DNA of 64,000 bases from Afipia sp. Root123D2 (GTDB taxonomy: Bacteria; Pseudomonadota; Alphaproteobacteria; Rhizobiales; Xanthobacteraceae). The position numbers and the translations under genes are program-made. The stretch covers positions 62,001 to 126,000 of the forward strand of contig NZ_LMDP01000002.1 of the NCBI RefSeq assembly GCF_001425835.1. The letters run 5' to 3'. The notes beneath the pieces were generated by a model. The model made no database searches and was not told where the DNA came from. It saw only the letters and a program-made list of their open reading frames with translations. Of the stretch, positions 29,990 to 38,858 are shown in pieces. Each line of letters opens with the position of its first letter. Position 1 is the stretch's first letter.

Positions 29990-31026
29990 TTGGTCGCGGC
30001 CAGTGCCGCGGTAAACGCCTTCAGCACCTCGGTGCCCGGTTTACCGCGCTTGTCCGTATCCTTGGCCCAGGAATCCGCGACGCTGGCAAAGGCGGACGCA
30101 AACCCCTTGTTATCGGCATCGCTGAAATTGATGACCTTCATGCCCTGGCTTTGCACCTTCTCGCCGGCCACCCGCTCACCTTCCTCGAAGCGCTTGCAGC
30201 CTTCGCGGGTCGTTTGCTCACCGGCCTCGGCCAACGCCTTGCGGACGTTCTCGGGCAACGACTTCCACTTGGTCTCGCCTATTGAATAGGTAATCAGCGC
30301 GGTGCCGAAATTCATGCCGGATGTTCCGGACTTCAGCAATTTGCCGAGGTCATAGGAGAGCGTGCTCTGGTAAGACAGCACGACGCCGTCGAGCGTACCG
30401 CGTGTCATCGACTCATAAATCTCGGGCGCAGCCATGCGAACCGGCACGCCCTTGATGGAACGCATCATCAGATCCATCGCGCCGCCTGCCGTGCGAATCT
30501 TCAGGCCTTCGAGGTCGGCTGCTTTCGCAATCGGGCGCGGGTTCGACAGAAGAATCTGATAAGCCGGCAGAGCAATGGTCACCAGCGGACGGAGCCCGTT
30601 GGGCAGGAATTCCTTTGTCTCGAGGATTCCGCCATTGTGCGACAGCTTGTAAAAGGCGAGCGAGCCTTGGCATTGGGTCTGGAAAATTCCGGGAAGCTCC
30701 GAGACGGCCGTCAGCGGATACTTGTCCGACGAATAGGATGGAACGACATAGGCAATATCAGCGACGCCAGCGGTCGTGAGTTGCGCCATGTCCTTGGCCT
30801 TGCCGAGTTGTTCGGAGGGGAAATGCTGGAAGGTTACCTGGCCGTTCGTTGCCTTGGTCACCAGCTCCATGAAGGGCTTTCCGGCCAGTTCGTGAATGAC
30901 ATGGCCATGCGGCAAGCTATCCGCGAACCGTAGCGTGATCTTCTGCTGGGCCGTCGCGACGCTTGCGCTCGACAGCCATGCTGCAACCATCACGGCCGCG
31001 ACAGCAATTGAACTCTTATTGGTCAT
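29986..31026 (-). CDS. TRAP transporter substrate-binding protein (DctP family), copy 1
   Basis: A 346-residue periplasmic receptor with a Sec signal peptide ending near SVATAQ (about residue 26). The DctP fold is recognizable: FADSLPHGHVIHELA near the mature N-terminus and GLKIRTAGGAMD, which holds the conserved arginine that binds the substrate carboxylate. RGTLDGVVLSYQS is a family signature. It is paralogous to the DctP at 32979, and the two flank a single DctQ-DctM pair. It lies between dctM (46 bases upstream) and the CoA transferase (overlapping). A mono- or dicarboxylate ligand is expected; the catabolic genes nearby suggest a C5 dicarboxylate. Confidence 0.92.
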   Translation of the reverse strand: MTNKSSIAVAAVMVAAWLSSASVATAQQKITLRFADSLPHGHVIHELAGKPFMELVTKATNGQVTFQHFPSEQLGKAKDMAQLTTAGVADIAYVVPSYSSDKYPLTAVSELPGIFQTQCQGSLAFYKLSHNGGILETKEFLPNGLRPLVTIALPAYQILLSNPRPIAKAADLEGLKIRTAGGAMDLMMRSIKGVPVRMAAPEIYESMTRGTLDGVVLSYQSTLSYDLGKLLKSGTSGMNFGTALITYSIGETKWKSLPENVRKALAEAGEQTTREGCKRFEEGERVAGEKVQSQGMKVINFSDADNKGFASAFASVADSWAKDTDKRGKPGTEVLKAFTAALAATK

Positions 31027-31072
31027 AATGCAGTCTCTCCCATGTTCATGTTTATTGTTTCGCGAAGAGCGC

Positions 31073-32362
31073 TCAGTAGCCCATCTTCATCGGCAGCCAT
31101 AGAATGATCTGCGGCCACGCCACCAGAATGGCGATCGCGAATATGTGGGCGATGAAATGCGGCAGTGTGCCGTGGAAGACCTCCGCGACCGGGCGGCCTG
31201 AATAGCGGGCCACGACGTAGCAGTTCAGGCCGACTGGCGGCGTGATCATGCCGACTTCCGCTGTCACGATCTTGACCACGCCGAACCAGAGCGGATCGAA
31301 TCCGAGCGATTTGATCAGCGGCAGGACAATCGGAACGGTGAGGACCAGAATCGCAATCTGGTCCATGAACGACCCAAGCACGATATAGCCGCACAGAATC
31401 AGCGCCATGATCAGCCAGCGCGACACATCGAGGGCACCGACCCATGCAACGAGATCCTGCGTCACCTGGGCGAGCGTGAAGAAATACCCGAAGATGTAGG
31501 CTCCGAGCAGAATCATCGAAATCATGCAGGTGCCGTGAGCCGCGCGCACCAGCGCACGATACAAGCCCGCCCACGACATCTTGCGCATCCAGATCGTGAG
31601 ACAGAACGCACAAAACGCTCCGAGAGCCGACGCCTCGGTCGGCGTCGCGATGCCTGTATAAATAACCCCGGTGACCATGCCGAACAGCAGCAGCATCGGT
31701 CCGACAATGCGCAGCATCCGGAATTTCTCACGCATCGAAACCCGTGGCCCGCCAGGCGCCCGCGAGGGATCCTGCCAGGCCAGGAACCAGACCGTCAGCA
31801 TGATGGTCGCGGTGACGAGAAGGCCCGGGATCACACCGCCCACCAGCAGCGCACCGATATTCACTTCGGCAAGCAGACCATAGATCACCAGTGCAACCGA
31901 GGGCGGGATCAGCATGGCCAGCGTGCCGGAGATGGCAACGACGCCTGCGGCCATCCGTGGCTCATAACCTTGCTTGAGCATGGCAGGAAGACTGGTCGAG
32001 GACAGCGTCGCGGCGGATGCCGTCGAGGTGCCGCAGATCGCGCCGAAGCCGGCTCCCGCCAACGCGGTCGCCATGCCAAGACCGCCCGGGATTCGGCCAA
32101 CCCAGGCCGACGTCGCGCGGAACAGATCGTCGGCGATACCGCTCATCAACACCAGTTCCGCCATCAGCAGGAACATCGGGATGGTGATGAGCTCGTAAGA
32201 CGTCACTGCGGACAACGGCGCGGTCTGCAGGATGCCTGTAAGCACGGACATGCCGCCAAGCATATAGAGACCGAGCGAACCCGCCCCGGCCATGGCGAAC
32301 CCCACGGGCGTTCCGATCGCGAGCAGGCCGAACAGTACGGCAAGACAAAGAACAACGGTCAT
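31073..32362 (-). CDS. TRAP transporter large permease (DctM)
   Basis: The 12-helix inner-membrane subunit of a tripartite ATP-independent periplasmic transporter, about 429 residues, driving Na+- or H+-coupled solute import. The family start MTVVLCLAVLFGLLAIGTPVGFAMAG is obvious at ATG 32362, overlapping the dctQ stop (ATGA). The frame extends upstream to 32524 but those codons lie within dctQ. Typical segments include GLGMATALAGAGFGAICGTS and VGMITPPVGLNCYVV, the conserved loop near the C-terminus. It works with the DctQ subunit and probably with either of the two binding proteins of this operon. Confidence 0.93.
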   Translation of the reverse strand: MTVVLCLAVLFGLLAIGTPVGFAMAGAGSLGLYMLGGMSVLTGILQTAPLSAVTSYELITIPMFLLMAELVLMSGIADDLFRATSAWVGRIPGGLGMATALAGAGFGAICGTSTASAATLSSTSLPAMLKQGYEPRMAAGVVAISGTLAMLIPPSVALVIYGLLAEVNIGALLVGGVIPGLLVTATIMLTVWFLAWQDPSRAPGGPRVSMREKFRMLRIVGPMLLLFGMVTGVIYTGIATPTEASALGAFCAFCLTIWMRKMSWAGLYRALVRAAHGTCMISMILLGAYIFGYFFTLAQVTQDLVAWVGALDVSRWLIMALILCGYIVLGSFMDQIAILVLTVPIVLPLIKSLGFDPLWFGVVKIVTAEVGMITPPVGLNCYVVARYSGRPVAEVFHGTLPHFIAHIFAIAILVAWPQIILWLPMKMGY

Positions 32363-32913
32363 TCGAAGGTTTCCGCTTCGGAAGCGATATGGGATGTCGG
32401 CAACGGAATGATGTCCCTGCCCGTGAGCAACGAGAGGAGATGGCCGACAAGGTGCAGCGCCAGGCGGAACGTCAACAAGCCTGCGCCGAGAGGCACCAAT
32501 CCAATCGACGGCCACATTGGCCACGGGATTGCACCGGCCATGACATCAGCCGCCCTGTAACTGTCGAGAGTACGCTGCCAGCCGAACCAGGCGATCAGTG
32601 AAAAGACGACAATTCCGATGATGCAAGTCACCATTTCTGTCAGGCGAATGCCCACAGGCGACAGCTTCTGCTGAAGAATATCAACATTCACATGGGCATT
32701 CGAAGCATAGGCTTCGGACAGTATGAGGAAGAACACCCCCGCCATCAGATAAAGCGCGATGAGGTCATACGCCCAGGAGAACGGGCGGTTGAACACATAG
32801 CGCATCACCACATCGCTAAAGACGATGACCATGATGAGAAACATGAACATCGCGGCGATGAACGAGCCAATCTTTTCGATCGTCCCGAGCGCCTTTATGA
32901 TTCCGTTGATCAC
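32359..32913 (-). CDS. TRAP transporter small permease (DctQ)
   Basis: A 184-residue inner-membrane protein with four predicted helices, the usual form of DctQ. FLIMVIVFSDVVMRYVFNRPFSWAYDL is a family hallmark: a helix followed by the N-R-P motif and a W. The start is GTG 32913 with GGGGAGG 5 bases upstream. The Shine-Dalgarno region directly follows a 9-bp hairpin (32925-32945), which might influence its translation. It partners the DctM encoded immediately downstream. Confidence 0.92.
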   Translation of the reverse strand: MINGIIKALGTIEKIGSFIAAMFMFLIMVIVFSDVVMRYVFNRPFSWAYDLIALYLMAGVFFLILSEAYASNAHVNVDILQQKLSPVGIRLTEMVTCIIGIVVFSLIAWFGWQRTLDSYRAADVMAGAIPWPMWPSIGLVPLGAGLLTFRLALHLVGHLLSLLTGRDIIPLPTSHIASEAETFE

Positions 32914-32924
32914 GCTTCCTCCCC

Positions 32925-32945
32925 GGCCGCGCCTCTGGCGCGGCC
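32925..32945 (-). other. Intercistronic hairpin between TRAP binding protein and small permease
   Basis: GGCCGCGCC (32925-32933) and GGCGCGGCC (32937-32945) form a 9-bp stem with a 3-base loop, 33 bases after the binding-protein stop codon and immediately before the dctQ ribosome-binding site. No U-tract follows, so it more likely stabilizes the upstream message or tunes dctQ translation than ends transcription. Confidence 0.65.
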
Positions 32946-32978
32946 TGTCAGCGATACTGCTGTCACGTATTCGGAGAA

Positions 32979-34010
32979 TTACTTGGCCGGGATAGCGGCG
33001 ACCAGATCGTCATATTCCTTCAGCGCGTCGCTTCCCCGCTTGCCGCGTGCGTCCAGCCCCTGAGCCCAGGTCTTGGCAACACCCTTGAGAAGGTCATTGA
33101 ACTTGGCGCGCGCGTCGGGTTGCACGGCTTCAAACGTTACACCGTGCGCAGCGAGCTTTTTCTTGGTTTCCTCGTCCGTGTCCTGAACGTGCTTACAGGC
33201 GGACGGCACGATCTCCTCCGCCACGTCCACCATGGCCTTCTGAACCTCGGGCGACAATTTCTTCCAGGCAGCGTCACTAATCGAGTAGGACACGATAAAG
33301 CTGCCGAATCCGACGCCATCGGTCGCATACTTCACAAGCTTGTCGGCGCCATATGCAACGACGCTCTCGAGCGGAAAGAGCAACCCATCCAGCGTGCCGC
33401 GAGATAGCGATTCATAGGCATCCGGCGCGGCCATACGAACCGGCACTGCACTGAGAGCGCGCAACGTCAGATCCTGCGCACCGCCGGTCGAGCGCAGCTT
33501 CAGGCCGACCACGTCGGCAGCGGTATTGACCGGCGCCTTGATCGTAAAAATCCTGTACTGCGGCAAGGCCACAGCCAGCAGCAGCCGGATGTTGTTCTTC
33601 GCATAATCCTGCTCCGCGATGACACCGCTGCGAGCCGACTTCCAGTAAGCAAGGGTCCCCTGGCAAGAATGGGTGAAAGCACCCGGCAACATTGCCACTT
33701 CCGACACCGGCATCTTCTCAGCCGCGTATGCAGGGGCGACGTAGCCGATATCAGCCACACCGGTTTGCGTCAGCTTCAGCATGTCGGTAGCTTTGCCCAG
33801 TTGCTGAGCTGGGTAATGTTCGAATGTCACGGCATTGTTCGTGCGCTTTCGAACTTCTTCCATCCACGGCTCGAGAATCAACTTTACGAGGTAGTGCCCC
33901 TTCGGAAATGAATCGGCGACACGCAACCGCATCGGCTCAGCGGCATGCGCAACACTCGACGAAACAGCAAATATGGCGATCACCGCCATCATCCGACGTA
34001 TTGCCACCAC
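32979..34010 (-). CDS. TRAP transporter substrate-binding protein (DctP family), copy 2
   Basis: A 343-residue periplasmic receptor and first gene of the TRAP operon. The signal peptide ends near SSVAHAA (about residue 23). It aligns with DctP copy 1 over its whole length: DSFPKGHYLVK, HYPAQQLGKATDMLKLTQTG, GLKLRSTGGAQD (carboxylate-binding arginine) and SRGTLDGLLFPLES. The start is GTG 34010 with GAGG 6 bases upstream. An operator-like site of the IclR type lies 73-88 bases upstream. The two receptors probably bind related carboxylates and share the DctQM channel. Confidence 0.92.
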   Translation of the reverse strand: MVAIRRMMAVIAIFAVSSSVAHAAEPMRLRVADSFPKGHYLVKLILEPWMEEVRKRTNNAVTFEHYPAQQLGKATDMLKLTQTGVADIGYVAPAYAAEKMPVSEVAMLPGAFTHSCQGTLAYWKSARSGVIAEQDYAKNNIRLLLAVALPQYRIFTIKAPVNTAADVVGLKLRSTGGAQDLTLRALSAVPVRMAAPDAYESLSRGTLDGLLFPLESVVAYGADKLVKYATDGVGFGSFIVSYSISDAAWKKLSPEVQKAMVDVAEEIVPSACKHVQDTDEETKKKLAAHGVTFEAVQPDARAKFNDLLKGVAKTWAQGLDARGKRGSDALKEYDDLVAAIPAK

Positions 34011-34082
34011 CTTGATCCTCCCACGTTGTCTGCTTTTGCTTGCTGCAGTTCCGATCCGCTGTCGTACAGATTTACGGCAAGC

Positions 34083-34098
34083 GTTCAGATTTGTGAAT
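34083..34098. promoter_or_regulatory. IclR-regulon operator-like site 3 (upstream of TRAP operon)
   Basis: GTTCA-GATTTG-TGAAT matches GTTCA-N6-TGAAC at 9 of 10 defined positions. It is 73 bases upstream of the GTG of the first TRAP gene, close to the 75-base spacing of the site before the IclR gene. It lies in the 318-base spacer 34011-34328, where I see no gene; the part nearer 34328 is downstream of the RND gene and shows no clear terminator. Confidence 0.5.
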
Positions 34099-34328
34099 TA
34101 TTTGCATGGAACGAACGCGACCGTCAATGGGGCACGCTCGCATTGATATCGCGACTATATCCTGCTCGTTGGGATTAAAGTCCGCCCCTCACGAAGCGTT
34201 CCAGCTACAGCAAGAATGACGTGCGGCACCGGCATGTCGACACGAGATCAAAGGGGCGACGTGCGACATCGCGGGCTATATGGCGCGTGAGACCATGCGC
34301 GCAAACGCAACGCGATGGCCGATGATTT

Positions 34329-37300
34329 CTATTTGTCGACAACGACCGAACCCGGCACCAGTCTGCGCACCAGGATATAGAAAATCGGCGTGAAGATGAG
34401 GCCGAACAGCGTGACGCCGAGCATTCCGAAGAACACAGCGACGCCGACTGCTTGCCGCATCTCCGAGCCGGAACCCGACGAGATCACCAGCGGCAGCACG
34501 CCAAGGATAAAGGCGAAGGACGTCATCAGAATCGGCCGCAGGCGTAACCGGCACGCTTCGATCACCGCCTCGAGCTGACCGCGACCTTCGTGCTCGATAT
34601 CGCGGGCAAATTCGACAATCAGAATCGCATTCTTCGCAGCCAATCCAACCAGAACCACAAATCCGATTTGGGTGAGAATGTTGATGTCCTGCCCCATGAT
34701 GCGCACACCGATCGTCGCAGCGAGCAGGCACATCGGCACAATCAAGATCACCGCAAACGGTAGACTCCAGCTCCCGTATTGAGCAGCCAGCACGAGGTAC
34801 ACGAACAGCACACAGATCGGGAACACATAGAGTCCGGACTTGCCGCCGGTCACCTGCTGATACGAAAGATCGGTCCATTCGAAATTGAACCCGCTCGGCA
34901 GCGTCTCATCGGCGAGCTTTTTCATGATCGAGATTGCGGCCGCAGAGCTGGTCCCGGGCGTGGTGTCACCCTGCAGTTCCGCCGCCGGATAAAGGTTGTA
35001 GCGCGGGACGCGGTCCGGTCCTGCGGTGTCGCGGAAATTCACGACGCTGCCGAGCAGCACCATGTTGCCCGCGGTATTGCGGGTCTGCAGCCGTGCGAGA
35101 TCGACGGTCTGCTTGCGGAACGGCAGATCGGCCTGCGCCGTGACATGATAGGTACGGCCAAGAATGTTAAAATCGTTGACGTAGGATGATCCGAAATAAA
35201 CCTCGATCGCTTCGGTGACGTTCTGAACCGGTACATCGAGCATCTGGGCCTTCTGGCGATCAATCTCGACGAACACCTGCGGCGTATTCGCACTGAACGG
35301 CGAAAAGACCGAGGTTAGCCCGGGCGCCTTGCGCGCGGCTGCCACGAGTTCATCGGTCGCCGCTGCAAGTAACTCCGGACCCCTGCCCTGGTTGTCCAGG
35401 ATGCGCATGGCGAAACCACCGCCGGTTCCGATCCCCGGAACGGCCGGCGGTGGAATGACGATAACAACGGCACCTTCAATGCTAGCGAGCCGCTTGCGCA
35501 GTTCCGCCGTGATGTGGGCTGACGTATTGCCTGTCTTGGCTCGCTCCTCAGCGTCGTCGAACACGGGAAATAGCGCAGCGGCGTTGCTGGCGAGTGTTCT
35601 CGTCGCACCGTTGAAGCCTGCGAACGACGCGACACGGACAACGCCGGGCACATCAAGCGAAATGCGTTCAACCTCGCGAACGATTTCAGTGGTGCGCGCC
35701 AGCGAAGCCGCGCTCGGCAGTTGCACGGCGATGATGACGTAGCCGCGATCCTGCGCCGGAATGAACCCTTGCGGCGTGACATAGAGCAGCCAGCCAGCGG
35801 ATCCGATCAGCGCAACATATGCCAGCAGCATCACCACGGAGTGCTTGATCACGAAATCCGCGGCGCGGGCGTAGCCATGGGAGAGTTTATCGAACCCCCG
35901 GTTAAAGGCCCCAGTGAAAGCCCCCCATCCCCTGCTGATAAAATTCCAGCGCGCCGGCGGTCTCTTTTCATGGTGCGGCTCGAGGATCAGCGACGCCAGC
36001 GCGGGAGACAGGGTTAAAGAGCAGAAGCACGAGATTGCGGTCGCGACCGCGATGGTGATGGCGAATTGCTGGAAGAACTGTCCTGAAATGCCGCCAATAA
36101 AGGCCGTCGGAACAAACACCGCGCACAACACCAACGCAATCGAGACCAACGCGCCGCCCACCTCCTGCATCGTGAGAAGAGCCGCGTCACGGCGACCCTT
36201 GCCTTCGGCGAGATGCCGTTCGACGTTTTCAACCACCACAATGGCATCGTCGACCACGATACCCACTGCGAGCACCAGTCCGAACAGCGTCAGGTTATTG
36301 ATGGAGAATCCGAGCGCCGCCATGACGGCGAAGGTTCCGACCAGCGACACCGGTATAGCCAGAATGGGAATGATCGCCGGGCGCCAGCCCTGCAGGAACA
36401 CCAGCACAACGATCACAACAAGGACCATCGCTTCATAGATGGTCTTGATCAACTCGCTGACCGACTGCGCAATGAACTCGGTCGGATTGTAGCCGATGTT
36501 ATATTCAAGGCCTTTGGGAAAATTGGCCTTCAGCTGAACCATGGTATCCGATACCGCCTTTGCAGTACCGAGCGCGTTCGAGCCCGGCCGCTGCGATACC
36601 GCAAGGCCGATCGCCGGCTTCCTCAGCAGGAAGCTGTTGGTGGTATAGGCCAGCGCACCGAGTTCGATCCGCGAGACATCGCGCAGCCGCACAGTCCGTC
36701 CGTCAGCACCGGCCTTGATGATGATGTTCCCGAATTGAGCGGTATCTTTCAGACGACCGGTGAAGGTGAGATTGGGCGCGAACGCACGGTCGCTGATGGG
36801 CGGCTCCGCGACCTGACCTCCGGCAATCTGCAGATTTTGTGAACGCACCGCGGCAACCACTTCGCCGGCGGTCATGCCGAGCGCGGCAATCTTGTCAGGA
36901 TCGAGCCACAACCTCATCGAGTAATCGCGTGCGCCGAAGATGGTGATGTCGCCGACGCCATCGAGCCGCAGCAATTGGTCGCGCACCTGCCGCAGTGCGT
37001 AGTTGGAAATGTAAAGCTGATCGTAGGTGTCATCCGGCGACAGCAAGAACACGACCATCAGCAGATCGGGGCTGTTCTTGCGGGTGACGACCCCAACGCG
37101 CTGCACTTCTTCCGGCAGCCGCGGCTGAGCGATCGCGACGCGGTTCTGTACCAGCACCTGCGCCTTGTCCAGATCGGTGCCGAGCTTGAAGGTCACGGTG
37201 ATGTTCAGCTGGCCGCTCGAGGTGGCCTGGCTGTATATGTACAGCATGTCCTCGACGCCGTTGATCTCCTGTTCGATCGGCGTCGCGACCGTTTCGGATA

Positions 37301-37475
37301 CCGTTTGTGCCGAAGCACCGGGGTATTGCGTGGAAATAACGACGGTGGGCGGCGCGACCTGCGGATATTCTGCGACAGGCAGCGTGGTGTAGGCCAGCGC
37401 GCCAACGATCAACAGAACGATGGACAGCACCATCGCCAGAATAGGCCGGTTGACGGAAAGGTTGCCGAGGTTCAT
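34329..37475 (-). CDS. RND efflux transporter, HAE-1 family (AcrB/MexB-like)
   Basis: A 1048-residue inner-membrane proton antiporter that should export hydrophobic or amphiphilic compounds. The duplicated RND architecture is intact: twelve helices and two large periplasmic loops. The proton-relay aspartates are D409 and D410 in LAVGIVVDDAIVVVENVER, and the partner lysine is in VVLVGLAAKNAILIVEFA near residue 935. Length matches AcrB (1049). ATG 37475 overlaps the stop of the adaptor gene (ATGA). No TolC-type outer-membrane gene is in the window, so the pump must borrow one. Drug substrates cannot be predicted. Confidence 0.95.
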   Translation of the reverse strand: MNLGNLSVNRPILAMVLSIVLLIVGALAYTTLPVAEYPQVAPPTVVISTQYPGASAQTVSETVATPIEQEINGVEDMLYIYSQATSSGQLNITVTFKLGTDLDKAQVLVQNRVAIAQPRLPEEVQRVGVVTRKNSPDLLMVVFLLSPDDTYDQLYISNYALRQVRDQLLRLDGVGDITIFGARDYSMRLWLDPDKIAALGMTAGEVVAAVRSQNLQIAGGQVAEPPISDRAFAPNLTFTGRLKDTAQFGNIIIKAGADGRTVRLRDVSRIELGALAYTTNSFLLRKPAIGLAVSQRPGSNALGTAKAVSDTMVQLKANFPKGLEYNIGYNPTEFIAQSVSELIKTIYEAMVLVVIVVLVFLQGWRPAIIPILAIPVSLVGTFAVMAALGFSINNLTLFGLVLAVGIVVDDAIVVVENVERHLAEGKGRRDAALLTMQEVGGALVSIALVLCAVFVPTAFIGGISGQFFQQFAITIAVATAISCFCSLTLSPALASLILEPHHEKRPPARWNFISRGWGAFTGAFNRGFDKLSHGYARAADFVIKHSVVMLLAYVALIGSAGWLLYVTPQGFIPAQDRGYVIIAVQLPSAASLARTTEIVREVERISLDVPGVVRVASFAGFNGATRTLASNAAALFPVFDDAEERAKTGNTSAHITAELRKRLASIEGAVVIVIPPPAVPGIGTGGGFAMRILDNQGRGPELLAAATDELVAAARKAPGLTSVFSPFSANTPQVFVEIDRQKAQMLDVPVQNVTEAIEVYFGSSYVNDFNILGRTYHVTAQADLPFRKQTVDLARLQTRNTAGNMVLLGSVVNFRDTAGPDRVPRYNLYPAAELQGDTTPGTSSAAAISIMKKLADETLPSGFNFEWTDLSYQQVTGGKSGLYVFPICVLFVYLVLAAQYGSWSLPFAVILIVPMCLLAATIGVRIMGQDINILTQIGFVVLVGLAAKNAILIVEFARDIEHEGRGQLEAVIEACRLRLRPILMTSFAFILGVLPLVISSGSGSEMRQAVGVAVFFGMLGVTLFGLIFTPIFYILVRRLVPGSVVVDK

Positions 37476-38686
37476 CGCTTCGCGCCGCTGCTGCTCGAAG
37501 TTGCGGTGTGCGGCGTCACTTTTGCTCCGATACGCGCACGCTGCAGTCCCTCGACAATGACCCGATCGTCAGGCTTCAATCCCTCCCTGACCACTCGCAG
37601 GCCGTCATCCAGCGGGCCGAGGGTGACGGGGCGCGCCTCTACCGTGTCATCGCCCTTGACGACAAAAACGATCTTGCGCGACTGGTCGGTTGCAATGGCG
37701 GTGTCCGGCAGCAGCAATGCCTCATAAGGCGCGCTGCCGAGGACGCGGACACGGGCAAACTGCCCCGGCAATATCGACAGATCGTGATTGTCGACCAAGG
37801 CGCGGCCGCGTAACGTGCCTGTGCCGATGTCCAGCCGGTTGTCGAGGAAATCCATTGTCCCTTTGTGCGAGGGCTTGGTTTCACCGGCGAGCATCACTTG
37901 CACCGGATTTGGCGTATCGCGCGAGCTCGGCCGCTTGCCTTCGAACCACAGCCTGCTGTTCTTGAGATAAATCGATTCATCCATGTCGAAATAGATGTGG
38001 ATCGGATCCATCGAAACAATCGAGGTCAGCAGCGTTGCCCCGCTTTCGCTTCCCTGCACCAGGTTTCCCACCGTCACCAGATGACGACTGATGCGCCCGG
38101 CGATCGGAGCCCTGACTTTGGTGAATTCAACATCCAGTTCCGCGCGCCGCAGCGTTCCTTCGGCCTGCAGTACGGCCGCCTTGGCCGACTGAAGCTGCTG
38201 CCGTCGCTGATCGACAATGGCTTCAGCGACAGCTTGCGTCTGAATCAACGACTCGGCGCGCGCCAACTCCCGTTCAGCGAGATCGACCTTCGCCTTGGCA
38301 TCGGCGAGTTGTCCCTGAGCCTGCTCCGCAACAGCCTCGTACTGCCGCGGATCAATCACATAGAGAAGATCGCCGATCTGAACGACGGCGCCATCCTTGA
38401 ACTCGACGCTTTCAACGAATCCCGTCACGCGAGCGCGAATCTCGACCTGCTCGATGGCTTCGAAGCGGCCACTGAACTCATCCCAGTCAGTCACCACCCG
38501 CTTGATCGGCTGCGCAACAGTAACCGCTGGCGGCGCTGGCGCAGCGGCCTGCTCAGCTTTCTGATCGCAACCGGCGAGCAACACCACCGCGACTGTGCCC
38601 GCGAGAAACCGTCGCCGACAAAGCCGGCTGGTCACCGCATTCAGCCGGCAAGAATTTTTGTGAGAACGGGTCAAGACAATCTCCAC
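37472..38686 (-). CDS. RND efflux periplasmic adaptor (AcrA/MexA-like lipoprotein)
   Basis: A 404-residue membrane-fusion protein. After an arginine-rich N-terminus (CRRRFLAG) comes a signal sequence with lipobox VLLAGC, giving a lipidated cysteine at about residue 40. The barrel/lipoyl halves (RVTGFVESVEFKDGAVVQIGDLLYVID and LDVEFTKVRAPIAGRISRH) flank a long coiled-coil hairpin of alternating A, Q, E and R residues (about 125-175), as in AcrA. The start is GTG 38686 with AGGG upstream; a later GTG is possible. It bridges the RND pump encoded next to an outer-membrane channel. The azoreductase gene lies 172 bases upstream on the same strand. Confidence 0.93.
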   Translation of the reverse strand: MEIVLTRSHKNSCRLNAVTSRLCRRRFLAGTVAVVLLAGCDQKAEQAAAPAPPAVTVAQPIKRVVTDWDEFSGRFEAIEQVEIRARVTGFVESVEFKDGAVVQIGDLLYVIDPRQYEAVAEQAQGQLADAKAKVDLAERELARAESLIQTQAVAEAIVDQRRQQLQSAKAAVLQAEGTLRRAELDVEFTKVRAPIAGRISRHLVTVGNLVQGSESGATLLTSIVSMDPIHIYFDMDESIYLKNSRLWFEGKRPSSRDTPNPVQVMLAGETKPSHKGTMDFLDNRLDIGTGTLRGRALVDNHDLSILPGQFARVRVLGSAPYEALLLPDTAIATDQSRKIVFVVKGDDTVEARPVTLGPLDDGLRVVREGLKPDDRVIVEGLQRARIGAKVTPHTATSSSSGAKR

Positions 38687-38858
38687 AATCGTTCGCCCTA
38701 AAGCCGAAACCCTGCTTCGTCGATTGCACTCGAAATACGGTAAGGTGCCGAGCGCGCGCGTCGATTGAACCGCATTCCCTCGACCGGGGGAACCATTTTA
38801 TTGACCGGCCGGGAATTTCAGCGTCAGCATCGATCCCCCATCGCTCAGGATTGGCGAA

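Noticed and set aside
34334-34343. TTGTCGACAA, a possible GntR operator
   Set aside because: It lies inside the last codons of the RND gene, where it encodes VVDK and the stop; most likely coincidence.
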